64,000 nucleotides of DNA from Lachnospiraceae bacterium (GTDB lineage Bacteria; Bacillota; Clostridia; Lachnospirales; Lachnospiraceae): contig NBBL01000002.1 in NCBI GenBank assembly GCA_002892395.1, positions 186,001 to 250,000 on the forward strand, read 5' to 3'. Position numbers and translations under genes: made by a program. Under the pieces are notes generated by a model that was not told the origin of the DNA, searched no databases, and saw nothing but the letters and a program-made list of their open reading frames with translations. This document shows, one piece after another, positions 33,601 through 41,892 of the stretch (the stretch's first letter is position 1; each line of letters opens with the position of its first letter).

Positions 33601-34935
33601 CTTGACTGCTTCCGCATTTTCCTCTATAGTTTCCCCTCCAAATTTTTCTGTTCTGAACCCAATGTAATAGCTTCTAACACGATTTCCATTATCAAGATTG
33701 AAGCGTTCCTGAAAATCATGAAAATAGTTTTTGAGTTCCTCTTTAAATACCCTCTGCGAGAACGGGAATCCGACCTTGGCATCGTCGCAGTAGGTTTTGT
33801 ACATCTCCCATGCAGCTTTCAGAGTTATCCCGTTTTCTTTCTTAAATACATGGTACGAATCGATAATAAAGTTGTAAAAATCATTAGATGCACCAAGCAT
33901 CGTGATAGGAATATAACCGTCATAACGACAAGGATTGCTCAAATATACTTCCTGACAATGGTAAGCGATAGCTCCTAACTCAAATCCTATCTGCTTCACA
34001 ATCGTTTTGTACTCTTTTGGATTTAGCTTATTTCCAGACGGTGATACATCGATCAATCTTCGAATCAGACCAGACTTCGCATCTGTAATCTTGACTGGCT
34101 TATTTGTTCCCATGAATAGGAAACATTTAAACCGGTTTGAGTATGTAGACTTGAATTTTTCGTTCACAGTCATCAACTCGTGAGATACTAAACTGTTCAA
34201 TCTGGTGTTATCCTCAATTCTTGACAGATCGCCATCGTGCTGAATAGCAACCAGAGGGTTTGTTTTAAATGCTTCTAATGCAAATGAATTGCTAGAAGAT
34301 CCAAGTGCTTTTGCATCAAATACAGAATAGTATCCATCGAAAAGCTGCTGAATAATGTTAAGAACTGTGGATTTACCTGTTCCAGCAGCTCCGTATAAAA
34401 CCATAAATTTTTGCAGTTTTTTGGATTCTCCGGATACGATAGACCCAATAGCCCACTCAATTTTGGTCCGCTCCTCTTCCGAATATAAAGTAGACATCAA
34501 TTTCTCATAAGCATACAAATCGCCAGCTTCGAGCGGATAATTCAACTTTTTGCTGGCGTAGTCTTTTTTATTAGTTTCTGTATTGGAAAATATAAGTTTG
34601 TCATCCAACGTATGAAAGCTGTCCCGCATTTGTTTCTGACAATACTTATGCCATGAGTCGATCATACCCGACTCAGCATCCCACATGTGCAGGATTTTAA
34701 TATTGGAGTTAAAACTCTGGCGGTTCTCCTCAGCATATCTATCCAGTTCGCGGTCAATAAGCTGCAAGGCATCTTGCTCATCTGTAGACCATAAACAACG
34801 TTCCTCAATCCAGATAGCATAGAAATCACCGCCTCGAATCATTAGATCTGTGCTTTTTTTAATAATGAACTTTGGATAGATTTCTATTACTCCACGTTTC
34901 GTTGAACGTGTTGAAATCACCATAAAGTCGATCAT
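30685..34935 (-). CDS. SF3 helicase / primase-like / family B DNA polymerase polypeptide
   Basis: 1416 residues in one frame. Residues 150-330: SF3 (D5-type) helicase with Walker [11 protein letters not shown] (181-190), LVAIQHDGD and sensor FLFMGTNKP with RRLIDV. Residues 490-590: primase-polymerase-like patch with IVIDFD (508, 510), [11 protein letters not shown] and VEVKVF. Residues 700-870: 3'-5' exonuclease with FYDIEVF (D704, E706), [10 protein letters not shown] and YCDND. Residues 1005-1140: polymerase with [19 protein letters not shown] and IKTDS (usual DTDS, second aspartate kept). An AAAGGAG and in-frame ATG at codon 603 suggest the polymerase may also be made alone (814 residues). 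The primase assignment is the least certain. Confidence 0.85.
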   Translation of the reverse strand: MIDFMVISTRSTKRGVIEIYPKFIIKKSTDLMIRGGDFYAIWIEERCLWSTDEQDALQLIDRELDRYAEENRQSFNSNIKILHMWDAESGMIDSWHKYCQKQMRDSFHTLDDKLIFSNTETNKKDYASKKLNYPLEAGDLYAYEKLMSTLYSEEERTKIEWAIGSIVSGESKKLQKFMVLYGAAGTGKSTVLNIIQQLFDGYYSVFDAKALGSSSNSFALEAFKTNPLVAIQHDGDLSRIEDNTRLNSLVSHELMTVNEKFKSTYSNRFKCFLFMGTNKPVKITDAKSGLIRRLIDVSPSGNKLNPKEYKTIVKQIGFELGAIAYHCQEVYLSNPCRYDGYIPITMLGASNDFYNFIIDSYHVFKKENGITLKAAWEMYKTYCDDAKVGFPFSQRVFKEELKNYFHDFQERFNLDNGNRVRSYYIGFRTEKFGGETIEENAEAVKPALIQFDSTESIFDDVCSECPAQYASKNETPQKKWDSVRTKLSGIDTKKLHYVKVPENHIVIDFDIPDESGNKSFEKNLAEASKWPPTYAELSKSGQGIHLHYIYTGNPTQLSRVYDDHVEVKVFTGKSSLRRMLSKCNHLPIATISSGLPMKGEQKMVNFEAIKSEKGLRTLIKRNLNKEIHPATKPSIDFIYKILEDAYGSDLKYDVTDMRNAVLAFAANSTHQADYCIKLVNKMSFKSADPSTAVKNDDAKLVFYDIEVFPNLFLVNWKIEGEGKPVVRMINPSQSEIEELMRFRLVGFNCRRYDNHILYARLMGYTNEQLYNLSQKIINGSPNCFFGEAYNVSYTDVYDFASAGNKKSLKKLEIEMGNLTDDNLKKKGFSDEKVRIIKAGTHHKELGLPWDQPVSEELWIKVAEYCDNDVIATEAAFNYLEADWTARQILADLAEMTVNDTTNSLTTRIIFGNNRKPQSEFHYRNLAEPVESLDKDSMDFLKETCPKMMEEPHYGWQYNGKNGVPFESHSILPYFPGYKFDHGKSTYRGEDVGEGGFAQGFPGMYGNAALLDISSMHPHSAIAEVLFGPRFTKAFRDIVEGRVSIKHEAWDIVNTMLDGKLIPYIQRVIDGEITSKDLANALKTAINSVYGLTSASFDNPFRDPRNIDNIVAKRGALFMIDLKNEVLKRGFQVAHIKTDSIKIPDATPEIIQFVMDFGERYGYTFEHEATYDRMCLVNDAVYIAKYKSAEECQKMYGYVPDDNKKKGGKWTATGTQFQIPYVFKKLFSREDIAFEDMCETKSVSSSLYLDLNEELPDVSKEEKEFSKAESDYKKGLLSDTTLESTCQKLTPLIEKGHDYHFIGKVGQFCPMKGGYGAGLLMREKDGRYYAATGSKGYRWMESEMVKELGKEDGIDRSYYDKLVDEAVKTISQYGDFEWFVSDDPYVPELGANDADVDCDISDIVMKHAMNPPENQKK
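33127..33144 (-). promoter_or_regulatory. Internal ribosome binding site and start for free DNA polymerase
   Basis: GATGAAAGGAGAACAAAAAATG: a full AAAGGAG lies 8 bases before an in-frame ATG at the boundary of the primase-like and polymerase parts. This has the same AAAGGAG spacing as independent genes in this phage. An ATGA one frame away would be the natural stop of a separate upstream gene. Confidence 0.7.
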
Positions 34936-34943
34936 TGCATTTT

Positions 34944-35177
34944 TTACTCTCCTTCCGGACGCTTAAGTTCCTCAATTTCTTTTTCCAGTTTTCTGATGCG
35001 CAGTTCCTGGTCCTTCTGCTCGATATTCAGAAAAACTAGATTCGCTGTCGTCAAAACAGCAAAGATTGTAATCTGTTTATTGAAGCTCTGCTGTTTACCG
35101 ATTACTCTAGTGACAATATCCAGCCTTTTTTCTGATGACCATAATCCGCTGAAAATATAAGTAAGCATTTCGCCCAT
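34944..35177 (-). CDS. Small membrane/coiled-coil protein (77 aa)
   Basis: A membrane helix (ITIFAVLTTANLVFLNI) then a short charged coiled coil (ELRIRKLEKEIEELKR). It starts one base from the upstream stop with AGGAGG, directly before the replicase gene. It could tether replication proteins to the membrane, which is speculation. Confidence 0.55.
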   Translation of the reverse strand: MGEMLTYIFSGLWSSEKRLDIVTRVIGKQQSFNKQITIFAVLTTANLVFLNIEQKDQELRIRKLEKEIEELKRPEGE

Positions 35178-35389
35178 TATTTCTTACCTCCTCTCAATCC
35201 ACTCATAAAGCTTTCAACAGTCTCAAACTTCCAATTTCCTTCATTGTTGAATGTAAATATAAATTCTTGATGGTTCTTCTGACGAACACGAATACTGTTC
35301 TTTCCGTTCTGGAACCAGGTTTCCGCCTTATTTCCCGCGTATTGAGTAAAATATAACTCGAACCATTTATATACTTCGCTATGGCTCAT
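35177..35389 (-). CDS. Hypothetical phage protein (70 aa)
   Basis: A mixed, aromatic-rich small protein (YKWFELYFTQYAGNKAETWF, then FIFTFNNEGNWKFETV). No domain was recognised. TAGGAG precedes the ATG. Confidence 0.5.
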   Translation of the reverse strand: MSHSEVYKWFELYFTQYAGNKAETWFQNGKNSIRVRQKNHQEFIFTFNNEGNWKFETVESFMSGLRGGKK

Positions 35390-35398
35390 AACGCACTC

Positions 35399-35950
35399 CT
35401 ATCTTACATTGTCAAGATACCAGTTAGCTTGATACCAAATCTCAATATCCCGCATGTCATATCTGCAATGCTCGATTGTAAATAAACCGCCCTTTCCATT
35501 CCGTTCGTAGTCACGATTCAGGAATCGCCGAATAACGTCAATGGAATAAGCCTTGTCAAATTTGGAATCATCCATAGAACCTAAGCCAAGGCTAACAATC
35601 ATATCCCAGAACCACTGACCAGTTCGATTACCGATGTCCGGGTCATCCATTATGTGCTCTTCTAAGCGTATAGCAAGGGCAATAATCATTTCTAAAACAC
35701 TGCACGGACGATTATCCAAATAACTTGCAATCATACTATCCCGGTATCCCTGCTCATTTCCGAATCTGTATCGAAGATCGATCCCATCGTCATAGCGGTT
35801 GCCATCAAATGCGATCGTATATGTGAAATCCATATCATGAAGCAAAAATAACAGGTTATGATACGATAAACCTCGCGAATATTCATCATCACATACGAGC
35901 TGGTACATCCAGTCAAAATATACATTGTTCAGCTCATCCCGTGTCATCAT
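35399..35950 (-). CDS. Conserved phage protein (183 aa)
   Basis: Soluble, acidic, aromatic-rich: LSYHNLLFLLHDMDFTYTIA, then SVLEMIIALAIRLEEHIMDD and TGQWFWDMIVSLGLGSMDD. The family seems widespread in Clostridia phages; the function is unknown. Its start overlaps the upstream stop. Confidence 0.6.
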   Translation of the reverse strand: MMTRDELNNVYFDWMYQLVCDDEYSRGLSYHNLLFLLHDMDFTYTIAFDGNRYDDGIDLRYRFGNEQGYRDSMIASYLDNRPCSVLEMIIALAIRLEEHIMDDPDIGNRTGQWFWDMIVSLGLGSMDDSKFDKAYSIDVIRRFLNRDYERNGKGGLFTIEHCRYDMRDIEIWYQANWYLDNVR

Positions 35951-36543
35951 ACCTCCATCTGATGCGGCATATCATCAACCACTTCAGAATAGGTCCTCTG
36001 ATCAAGGAGAATTTCGTAATCACACTTTCTTGTATCGTTACGAACAAAGACAGAGTCATCCTCATACTCTCCGAAATGATTCAAAGAATCAATTCCAACG
36101 GCATCTTCCACATCCTCAATTACTTCATCGTTTTCATCAGTCAGCACACCATCTGCATAGTAGGTAAGGCTGATCTGTTCATGCTCTTCATTATCGCCAA
36201 ACTGCTCCGGTGGAATCACATACGGACCGACTTCAGAAACAGGCTTTTCCCCCTTTTCTAACCCGAAACCAGAATATCTGGTGTAGTCTCCTTTTTCTAA
36301 TCGCCTTGCATACTCTTTAAGATCCGGTTTTTCTTTGCCTGCCTCTTTAATGCCTTCAGCAATGATTTTTTTTACAGACTGACCTTTTAATTCCTGTTCC
36401 CGTCTTAAGAAAACCTCTTTTACAGAGTCGATTTCTTCCTGCGCAAGAGCTTCATATTTTTCTTTAAGCATATACCATGTCGCTATCGAACCAGTCGCAG
36501 CGCCGATGATAAATGCTAAAGAAAACAGAGATTTGTTACTCAT
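35947..36543 (-). CDS. Membrane-anchored conserved phage protein (198 aa)
   Basis: One N-terminal membrane helix (LFSLAFIIGAATGSIATWYM), a coiled-coil segment (residues 28-75), then an acidic soluble domain with YVIPPEQFGDNEEHEQISLT and YYADGVLTDENDEVIEDVED, ending in FGEYEDDSVFVRND. The function is unknown. It is encoded next to other small membrane proteins. Confidence 0.65.
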   Translation of the reverse strand: MSNKSLFSLAFIIGAATGSIATWYMLKEKYEALAQEEIDSVKEVFLRREQELKGQSVKKIIAEGIKEAGKEKPDLKEYARRLEKGDYTRYSGFGLEKGEKPVSEVGPYVIPPEQFGDNEEHEQISLTYYADGVLTDENDEVIEDVEDAVGIDSLNHFGEYEDDSVFVRNDTRKCDYEILLDQRTYSEVVDDMPHQMEV

Positions 36544-36697
36544 CTTCGTCCTCCTCGTTCCGAATTGTCATCACAGTGAGAGCAAGCCCACCAAAAAGTA
36601 AAGAGGCACTCAACAGAATGCCTCCTGTGATATGTCTTTTTCTTTTAGTATCCAATATGTAATCCATCATGGATATAAAATTTCCAACACCATTCAT
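36536..36697 (-). CDS. Small membrane protein (53 aa)
   Basis: ATG 36697 behind GGAAAGGAG, overlapping the previous stop (TGATG) and ending inside the next gene's start. It has one hydrophobic segment (ITGGILLSASLLFGGLALTVM) and an acidic end (EEDEDE). Confidence 0.6.
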   Translation of the reverse strand: MNGVGNFISMMDYILDTKRKRHITGGILLSASLLFGGLALTVMTIRNEEDEDE

Positions 36698-36792
36698 CAG
36701 TGATACTCCTTTCCACCCATAAGAACGGCCAGACCACTAACAAAACAAATTCCAGCAAATGCTGAAAATGTCAATCCCATAAAACCTGTCAT
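36697..36792 (-). CDS. Very small hydrophobic protein (31 aa)
   Basis: ATG 36792 behind GAAAGGAGTTCTGAATT. Almost wholly hydrophobic (GFMGLTFSAFAGICFVSGLA) with a short polar end. Tight coupling to the next gene supports it. Confidence 0.5.
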   Translation of the reverse strand: MTGFMGLTFSAFAGICFVSGLAVLMGGKEYH

Positions 36793-36808
36793 AATTCAGA
36801 ACTCCTTT

Positions 36809-37381
36809 CTATTTATAGCTTGAAAAATAATGGTTGCCTACTTGAAACATTGGCGTTCCGTACTTTCCATATCCGCCAGCCGTAAAGAATATCGTATCCA
36901 AATTAGTTCTAGATCGCAGTTCCTCTTCAACTAATCGGCAAATATTATTGTCCACAAAGCACTTATCAACTCTCCCATTCCACATGGACGAAAACTGATT
37001 TGCTTGATATACAACGCCACGCACTGTATCCGGGAAATATACGGAATCAACTCGATTTAATATGGTGTCAATCACTAATCGCTTTCCTTCCTCGCATTCA
37101 CCCTCAGCTTCTGCCATAGTTACAAGAGCAATTAGCTCAATATCTTCTCGTGGCAATAGTGTATCCTCCACATACTCTTCGATTTCAACTGCCGACATCG
37201 TTTCCTCTAAGGGTTGCTCAGAAATAATTACAATAGGATCAATAGATTCAGCTTTTAAAGTCGGCTGCATTTCGATGTATTCGTATTGGTTTGCCCGTTC
37301 TGCTGAGCAGACAAAACCTGTGCAAATAATCGCAAATACACAAAGAGTCGGAAGGATCACCATACGACTATAATTTCGCAT
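36809..37381 (-). CDS. Secreted SleB-like cell wall hydrolase
   Basis: 190 residues from ATG 37381. The N-terminus is a signal peptide (RNYSRMVILPTLCVFAIICT, then GFVCSAERA). The C-terminal domain matches hydrolase_2/SleB lytic transglycosylases: EDIELIALVTMAEAEGE, then KRLVIDTILNRVDS, and VVYQANQFSSMWNGR. A second wall enzyme beside the CHAP endolysin, exported without a holin, is unusual in the early region. It could modify the wall of the infected cell or help release. Confidence 0.75.
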   Translation of the reverse strand: MRNYSRMVILPTLCVFAIICTGFVCSAERANQYEYIEMQPTLKAESIDPIVIISEQPLEETMSAVEIEEYVEDTLLPREDIELIALVTMAEAEGECEEGKRLVIDTILNRVDSVYFPDTVRGVVYQANQFSSMWNGRVDKCFVDNNICRLVEEELRSRTNLDTIFFTAGGYGKYGTPMFQVGNHYFSSYK

Positions 37382-37400
37382 ATGTATCCCCCTCATAAAA

Positions 37401-38324
37401 TCAGATCAGATCAAGAATTGGTCCGTCTACATTGAATTCCATCAGAATCGCTTTTTCATAGTCTCTATTCTCAGTTTCACGGTTGGTTTCCAGAATACCG
37501 AAATCAACGAAATTGTCGCCATTTTCATTTCCCTCTGGTTTATAAATCCAACCAACAATCTGGCTCATCTTAGTACGCTTAATGCCGAGCTGATCATATA
37601 CATCACTGAGGAATAAATATCCATTGGCCTTAAGCTTGTCATTTGCCAGATTCTGCTGAGAACGCAGATACATAAGGTTGTAATCCATATTAGATTCATA
37701 TGCCTCACAGGTATCATCAAAGAAACGGGCATAATCGTTCGTGGAAGGTGCCGCCACATCTACTGTGGACTTTACCTTTTTCTCTTTGCCGCTCTCCGGA
37801 TCAGTTGCAGTTTCCTCATATTTCTTCGCCTTGATGTTGTAGCGAAGCTCCTTATCGACCTCCGCACCAAAGCGCTCAACGACTCGATTTCTGTATTCTT
37901 TGAAGGTCTTATCTACAGTTGCATAAGCAGCTGCTAATGCGACATTTCTCTTTTTGAGAATATTGTGAGACGCGACAATACTTGCAATAGATAAGGCTCC
38001 AAGCGCAACTGCAGGAGCATAGAGTTTAGCAACTTTTACACTAGCTTGAACATATACGATGGTCAGATCTTTCTTTGCGTCGTCCTTAGAATACTCCGCT
38101 ACCAGTTCTTCATTTTCAGCACATTTATGAATGGCATCAATATCTTTCTTGGACTTCGCCAATACGCTGTCCAACTTCGTTGTCGCATGGCAAGCCATAA
38201 CGGCACTTGCAACAGTACCAACAACACCAGCCGCTACTAGAATCTCAGAGCTATGCTTCTTAAGTTTCACACTTACTTTGCTGAAAGTCGTGGAAACGTT
38301 CTTCATGATTTCTTCTTTCTTCAT
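37401..38324 (-). CDS. DUF6353 family protein, paralogue 1
   Basis: 307 residues from ATG 38324. Two hydrophobic segments (SEILVAAGVVGTVASAVMAC and YAPAVALGALSIASIVASHN) flank a charged loop, followed by KKRNVALAAAYATVDKTF, a coiled region and a beta-rich end with YLFLSDVYDQLGIKRTK and VGWIY. It shares this plan with the products at 39828-40601 and 41893-42729. The function of the family is unknown to me; it is probably membrane-bound. Confidence 0.75.
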   Translation of the reverse strand: MKKEEIMKNVSTTFSKVSVKLKKHSSEILVAAGVVGTVASAVMACHATTKLDSVLAKSKKDIDAIHKCAENEELVAEYSKDDAKKDLTIVYVQASVKVAKLYAPAVALGALSIASIVASHNILKKRNVALAAAYATVDKTFKEYRNRVVERFGAEVDKELRYNIKAKKYEETATDPESGKEKKVKSTVDVAAPSTNDYARFFDDTCEAYESNMDYNLMYLRSQQNLANDKLKANGYLFLSDVYDQLGIKRTKMSQIVGWIYKPEGNENGDNFVDFGILETNRETENRDYEKAILMEFNVDGPILDLI

Positions 38325-38325
38325 A

Positions 38326-38586
38326 TCAGTTATTCTCCTCTTCAATTTTTTCTTTCTTCTCTAAATGATTGATCAAGTGCTGCGTGTACCACATGATTTT
38401 TTTCAAATCTTGAATGCCATTTTTGTTTTTCCAGCGACACGCATACTTGATGATATTACCCGTATCAGTTGCTTCGATACCTTTTAAATCAAAAGTGAAC
38501 GCCTCAATAACGTCAATTACTTCCAAACCTGTTTCTGACTGATAATGACTTGGATGAGACACCATTTTATCGTCTGATTCGTACAT
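38326..38586 (-). CDS. DUF3310 protein
   Basis: 86 residues from ATG 38586 (GGAGGGG upstream). VSHPSHYQSETGLEVIDVIE, then TGNIIKYACRWKNKNGIQDL and KKIMWYTQHLINHL, is the complete DUF3310 signature of many phages. The role is unknown, and it is often near nucleotide metabolism genes. Confidence 0.85.
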   Translation of the reverse strand: MYESDDKMVSHPSHYQSETGLEVIDVIEAFTFDLKGIEATDTGNIIKYACRWKNKNGIQDLKKIMWYTQHLINHLEKKEKIEEENN

Positions 38587-38597
38587 AAATACCCCTC

Positions 38598-39191
38598 CTA
38601 GTTCAATGGTAATGCCTTCGGAAGTTTTATCATATATCCATCTCTTACACGAATTACAGATGCGTTCCGAATATCGGTCCAACCGTATTTATTGTCTGTA
38701 TAATTGCCAGAAACACCAACCAGATCATAGAAGTCAGCTACACTAACTACCTGGTATGTGGCAATAAGCTCATCCATTCTTTCCAAAACATCTTCTGCCT
38801 CACCACGAGATTCCAGAATAATATCATCGTAATCGTATCCAGTTCGTGTTCTTGATATATTTCCTGAATCTTGTCGATCCCGATCGTCATAATACTTACG
38901 GTACGAAACTTTGGATGATGATTTTCCTCCTCTTAAACTTCCGCTAATACCCAGAAATGCTCTAACAGCATCCAAAATAATGTCTTTTACAGCCGGAACT
39001 ACGATGTCTTCAAAAATATAGCTTTTCACATTATCTACATCTTCTGGAACGAATACGTTCGTAATCTTCCGAAGGCCATTCTTTTTCTTCGATTTGACAG
39101 AACCACTGACAACTTTTTCAACTCTTTTCTCCGGAATATAATCATTCTGGTTCTGTCGTGATTTATGGGAATTTGATTTGTATTCCTCCAT
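38598..39191 (-). CDS. Conserved phage protein (197 aa)
   Basis: ATG 39191 behind AAAGGAG. A basic, disordered N-terminus (KSNSHKSRQNQNDYIPEKR), a middle helix (YIFEDIVVPAVKDIILDAVR), and a C-terminal part with EDVLERMDELIATYQVVSVA and DFYDLVGVSGNYTDNKYGWT. This C-terminal DFYD..G......K.GW pattern echoes the ends of the DUF6353 proteins. It may be a partner or relative of them. Confidence 0.6.
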   Translation of the reverse strand: MEEYKSNSHKSRQNQNDYIPEKRVEKVVSGSVKSKKKNGLRKITNVFVPEDVDNVKSYIFEDIVVPAVKDIILDAVRAFLGISGSLRGGKSSSKVSYRKYYDDRDRQDSGNISRTRTGYDYDDIILESRGEAEDVLERMDELIATYQVVSVADFYDLVGVSGNYTDNKYGWTDIRNASVIRVRDGYMIKLPKALPLN

Positions 39192-39205
39192 CTCTAAATC
39201 TCCTT

Positions 39206-39397
39206 TCAATTAGCCGCTACCACTTTTCCAGGGAGTGTTATCCGAGTACTTGGAATACGGTTTGTTTTCTTTTTAAACTGATACGCCAAATTGCTTCTGG
39301 CTTTCTTTTCGGATGCCGCGTATGTAGAACCCCGCCATCTATTCGAAATGCAGGTATCAAATTCCATAACCGGTCCGTCATACATATACTGATTCAT
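39206..39397 (-). CDS. Small conserved phage protein (63 aa)
   Basis: GGGAGGTGTCCT precedes the ATG. ISNRWRGSTYAASEKKARSN, then LAYQFKKKTNRIPSTRITLP: basic, soluble, possibly nucleic-acid binding. The function is unknown. Confidence 0.6.
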   Translation of the reverse strand: MNQYMYDGPVMEFDTCISNRWRGSTYAASEKKARSNLAYQFKKKTNRIPSTRITLPGKVVAAN

Positions 39398-39422
39398 AGG
39401 ACACCTCCCTTAAAAAGTAAAA

Positions 39423-39452
39423 GGGAAAGCACCCTGTTATAGGCACTCTCCC
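39423..39452 (-). terminator. Intrinsic terminator
   Basis: AGGGAGAGTGCC pairs with GGTGCTTTCCC, then TTTTACTTTTT on the minus strand. Confidence 0.85.
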
Positions 39453-39477
39453 TCTGTCTGAATCATCGATCCAATTC

Positions 39478-39759
39478 TTATTCAGAATCCCCTTCTGTCT
39501 CTTCATCAAGATCAGTAAACTCTCCGTCGACAATATCAACCTTCGGCTGAGTTGCAACCGTCTTACGATTCTCACGCCAGTTCTTGAATTTTGCTGCTAC
39601 CGGAACGACTATGAATTTGTAGGTTAATGCACCTGAAATCATAGCTAATCCGATAGTTATTGCTTTCTTCATACCGCCGTTAGAAGCCGCGTTCACGATC
39701 TCCTCAGTAGTTGTTTTGATAACCTCTTCGTTGTTGTTCATGATTTTGTTGTTCTCCAT
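39478..39759 (-). CDS. Small membrane protein (93 aa)
   Basis: ATG 39759 behind AAAGGAGAACGTATT. A polar N-terminus, one membrane helix (AITIGLAMISGALTYKFIVV) and an acidic tail (VDGEFTDLDEETEGDSE). It has its own element copy (39799-39825) and a terminator. The function is unknown. Confidence 0.6.
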   Translation of the reverse strand: MENNKIMNNNEEVIKTTTEEIVNAASNGGMKKAITIGLAMISGALTYKFIVVPVAAKFKNWRENRKTVATQPKVDIVDGEFTDLDEETEGDSE

Positions 39760-39798
39760 AATACGTTCTCCTTTCAGATTTGAAATATGTGATTCTTC

Positions 39799-39825
39799 CA
39801 TAATAGTGTTTGTAAATTCTGCGAA
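39799..39825 (-). promoter_or_regulatory. Repeated intergenic element, copy L (candidate phage promoter)
   Basis: TTCGCA, 14 bases, then CTATTATGGAAG, directly after a DUF6353 gene stop and 40 bases before the next ATG. Confidence 0.6.
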
Positions 39826-39827
39826 TA

Positions 39828-40601
39828 TTACATTAAGCCACAGAAGTCGTATCTCGGACCATAGCCATAGTCAATAACTAGGCAAGGTTTTCCGTCCGCA
39901 GTAAGCTGAGAACTGAATTTCAAATCGATGTATCCATTATCAATATTCCAGCCAATATCATCGCCGATCTTAATATTCTCAAGTCCGATCTCATAGTAGA
40001 AATCGTTAAGTGAAATATACATTTCATCTCGCATTCTACGATTCAGATCGTTCTCAGCCTTTTTCAATTTGTCGATATCCGACTTAAAATATCTCCCGGA
40101 CACAGCATCGAAACACAATGTATCACCTTTTGCTGTGATGATAACCTCTTTGTTTTCGACCGGACTTTTTTCAAGACGCTCTTTAGCAACAGCATCTCTA
40201 ACAGTCTGTTCCTTTTTCTCTCCGATCGTCTCAACCACCTTTTTCTGGTAATCCCTTAAAGTTGATTCAGAAAAGGTATATGCTGCTGTCAGCGCTGCAT
40301 TTCTTCTGGTATTAACAGAACTTGCTCCGATGAGACAAGCCATCGATACAGTTCCGGTAACTGTCGCAGGAATATAGCATTTCCAAGTAGTTTTAACGAC
40401 ATCCATCAGCTCAAGTTTGTCTGCGTGCTGACGTCGCTTTTCCTCATCCAATAATTGGATTGCTTTAGGAGTAGCTCGTACTGCCATTACGGTAGTTGTA
40501 ACCATTCCAGCAATTCCAATCCCAGTAAGTATTTCGGGACTATGTTTTACTGTAGCTGTTTTTATATCTCTACAGATCTTATTTAAATTAGGTTTCTGCA
40601 T
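39828..40601 (-). CDS. DUF6353 family protein, paralogue 2
   Basis: 257 residues. It has two hydrophobic segments (SPEILTGIGIAGMVTTTVMA and CYIPATVTGTVSMACLIGAS), VRATPKAIQLL, SVNTRRNAALTAAYTFSEST and a C-terminal domain with LCFDAVSGRYFKSDIDKLKK, MYISLNDFYYEIGLENIKIG and LVIDYGYGPRY. It is the best-kept family member here. It is probably embedded in the membrane with the C-terminal part in the cytosol. Confidence 0.8.
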   Translation of the reverse strand: MQKPNLNKICRDIKTATVKHSPEILTGIGIAGMVTTTVMAVRATPKAIQLLDEEKRRQHADKLELMDVVKTTWKCYIPATVTGTVSMACLIGASSVNTRRNAALTAAYTFSESTLRDYQKKVVETIGEKKEQTVRDAVAKERLEKSPVENKEVIITAKGDTLCFDAVSGRYFKSDIDKLKKAENDLNRRMRDEMYISLNDFYYEIGLENIKIGDDIGWNIDNGYIDLKFSSQLTADGKPCLVIDYGYGPRYDFCGLM

Positions 40602-40650
40602 TTCAGTCTATCCTCCATAAAATATAAACGGGACCTTGTGCCCCGCGATT

Positions 40651-41343
40651 TTAATTAACCAACCAGAACTCCGGACGAACCCCATAAGATGTCGAAGCAT
40701 CGTAGCAGGCTGCAGCGCCATTGTAGTAAACAAGGGCAAAGGCCGCCGAAGAAATTTCCTTCTTGGTTGCATTTCGGAGCCAACCCCACTCACAATTGTT
40801 CTTGTAATAAGCAACACGGTTTCGTCTCTGTTTCATAAGAGGAAACTGATCATTATTATCGCATTCGAAATGTGTACGATCCCATTCGTCGTCCCAACCA
40901 CAAATTTCACCAACTGTCGGAATGGTTAGGTCTCTCATTCTTTTTCTAAGAGCTTCCGGAAACATCTTATACAGCTCGGTATCAATCCACTTCTTCAAAT
41001 CGGACTCGTCGTATCCACCAGCATTGCTACCATTTTCATTCATCGGACGTTTAGTGATATAATCGTCGAACAGGAACAAAACCTTATTCCCTGTAATTAC
41101 CTGAGCAGTTGCCGTAAAAGTTCCAAGGTTTCCCAGTGGAATTTCAATCTGATCGCCCTCGGAAATATCAACTGATAAGGCTTCAATATCAGCCCGACAA
41201 TATTCTTGACACACCGGTTTTGCTTCCTCATTTTGGCTGAGAGCAATATACTTTCTATACATCCTCTCAACCGTTGGAACATCAATCCCTTTTTCAACCA
41301 AGTCAATAATCTCTTCTCCTAACGTCATTTCTCTTGTACACAT
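40651..41343 (-). CDS. DUF6273-type protein
   Basis: 230 residues. An N-terminal helical segment is followed by a core seen in DUF6273 proteins: LFLFDDYITKRPMN, then ESDLKKWIDTELYKMFPEAL, LTIPTVGEICGW, EWGWLRNATKKEISSAAFAL, and the closing ASTSYGVRPEFWLVN. In bacteria this domain is mostly extracellular; here there is no signal peptide. A secreted relative is encoded at 63113 in the host part. The role in the phage is unknown. Confidence 0.75.
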   Translation of the reverse strand: MCTREMTLGEEIIDLVEKGIDVPTVERMYRKYIALSQNEEAKPVCQEYCRADIEALSVDISEGDQIEIPLGNLGTFTATAQVITGNKVLFLFDDYITKRPMNENGSNAGGYDESDLKKWIDTELYKMFPEALRKRMRDLTIPTVGEICGWDDEWDRTHFECDNNDQFPLMKQRRNRVAYYKNNCEWGWLRNATKKEISSAAFALVYYNGAAACYDASTSYGVRPEFWLVN

Positions 41344-41383
41344 AGTATGTTCTCCTTTCAGAATATAAAATTTTATTTGGTAA

Positions 41384-41668
41384 CTACGAAATTAGCAGGT
41401 CAATAATCCATTCAAGCATGTCTGTCGCACAAGAAAAAACATAGCTTGTTCGTGGGTTCACGCATGAATATGAATCACATTCGTCTCGAAATGATTCAAT
41501 CACGATCAGCGGTGGCATCTCCGGATGTTTGCAGAGTCGCATTAATACTTCTCTTCCAGCCCATCTCATATAACTCGCCTGCTCAAAGTCATAACCACGC
41601 TGAATTACCGGCATTGTTTTGATAGCATAACGGACAGTATACATGGCTCTTTCAGTCGGTGATTCCAT
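41384..41668 (-). CDS. Conserved phage protein (94 aa)
   Basis: Helical, cysteine-containing: VIQRGYDFEQASYMRWAGRE, then LMRLCKHPEMPPLIVIESFR. GGAGGAG precedes the ATG. The function is unknown. Confidence 0.55.
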   Translation of the reverse strand: MESPTERAMYTVRYAIKTMPVIQRGYDFEQASYMRWAGREVLMRLCKHPEMPPLIVIESFRDECDSYSCVNPRTSYVFSCATDMLEWIIDLLIS

Positions 41669-41695
41669 TTGTCTCCTCCAAAAGAAAAAGCGAAA

Positions 41696-41712
41696 GAGTC
41701 TTGTTAGGACTC
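41696..41712 (-). terminator. Intrinsic terminator overlapping a gene end
   Basis: GAGTC CTAACAA GACTC then TTTCGCTTTTTC. The loop holds the TAA stop of the 57-residue gene. Confidence 0.65.
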
Positions 41713-41877
41713 CTCCGCTTCATCTTTGTCTCTCAGGGCAAGTGCTTCACTGACCTTTTCTTCAATTTTCTCATCCATTTTCTGTTCATTCACCCAATCG
41801 GTAATAAGGTTTACACCTACACCAATTATGGTTGCTGCTATTCCAATAGCCTTAATCCATTTACTTTTATTGTTCAT
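41704..41877 (-). CDS. Small membrane protein (57 aa)
   Basis: ATG 41877 follows AAAGGAG within element copy K. A hydrophobic helix (WIKAIGIAATIIGVGVNLIT) and an acidic coiled tail (EKIEEKVSEALALRDKDEAE). The function is unknown. Confidence 0.65.
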   Translation of the reverse strand: MNNKSKWIKAIGIAATIIGVGVNLITDWVNEQKMDEKIEEKVSEALALRDKDEAEES

Positions 41878-41892
41878 AATAACACTCTCCTT

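Noticed and set aside
40651-41343. Diversity-generating retroelement target
   Set aside because: No reverse transcriptase or template repeat is present in the window; only the domain type suggests it.
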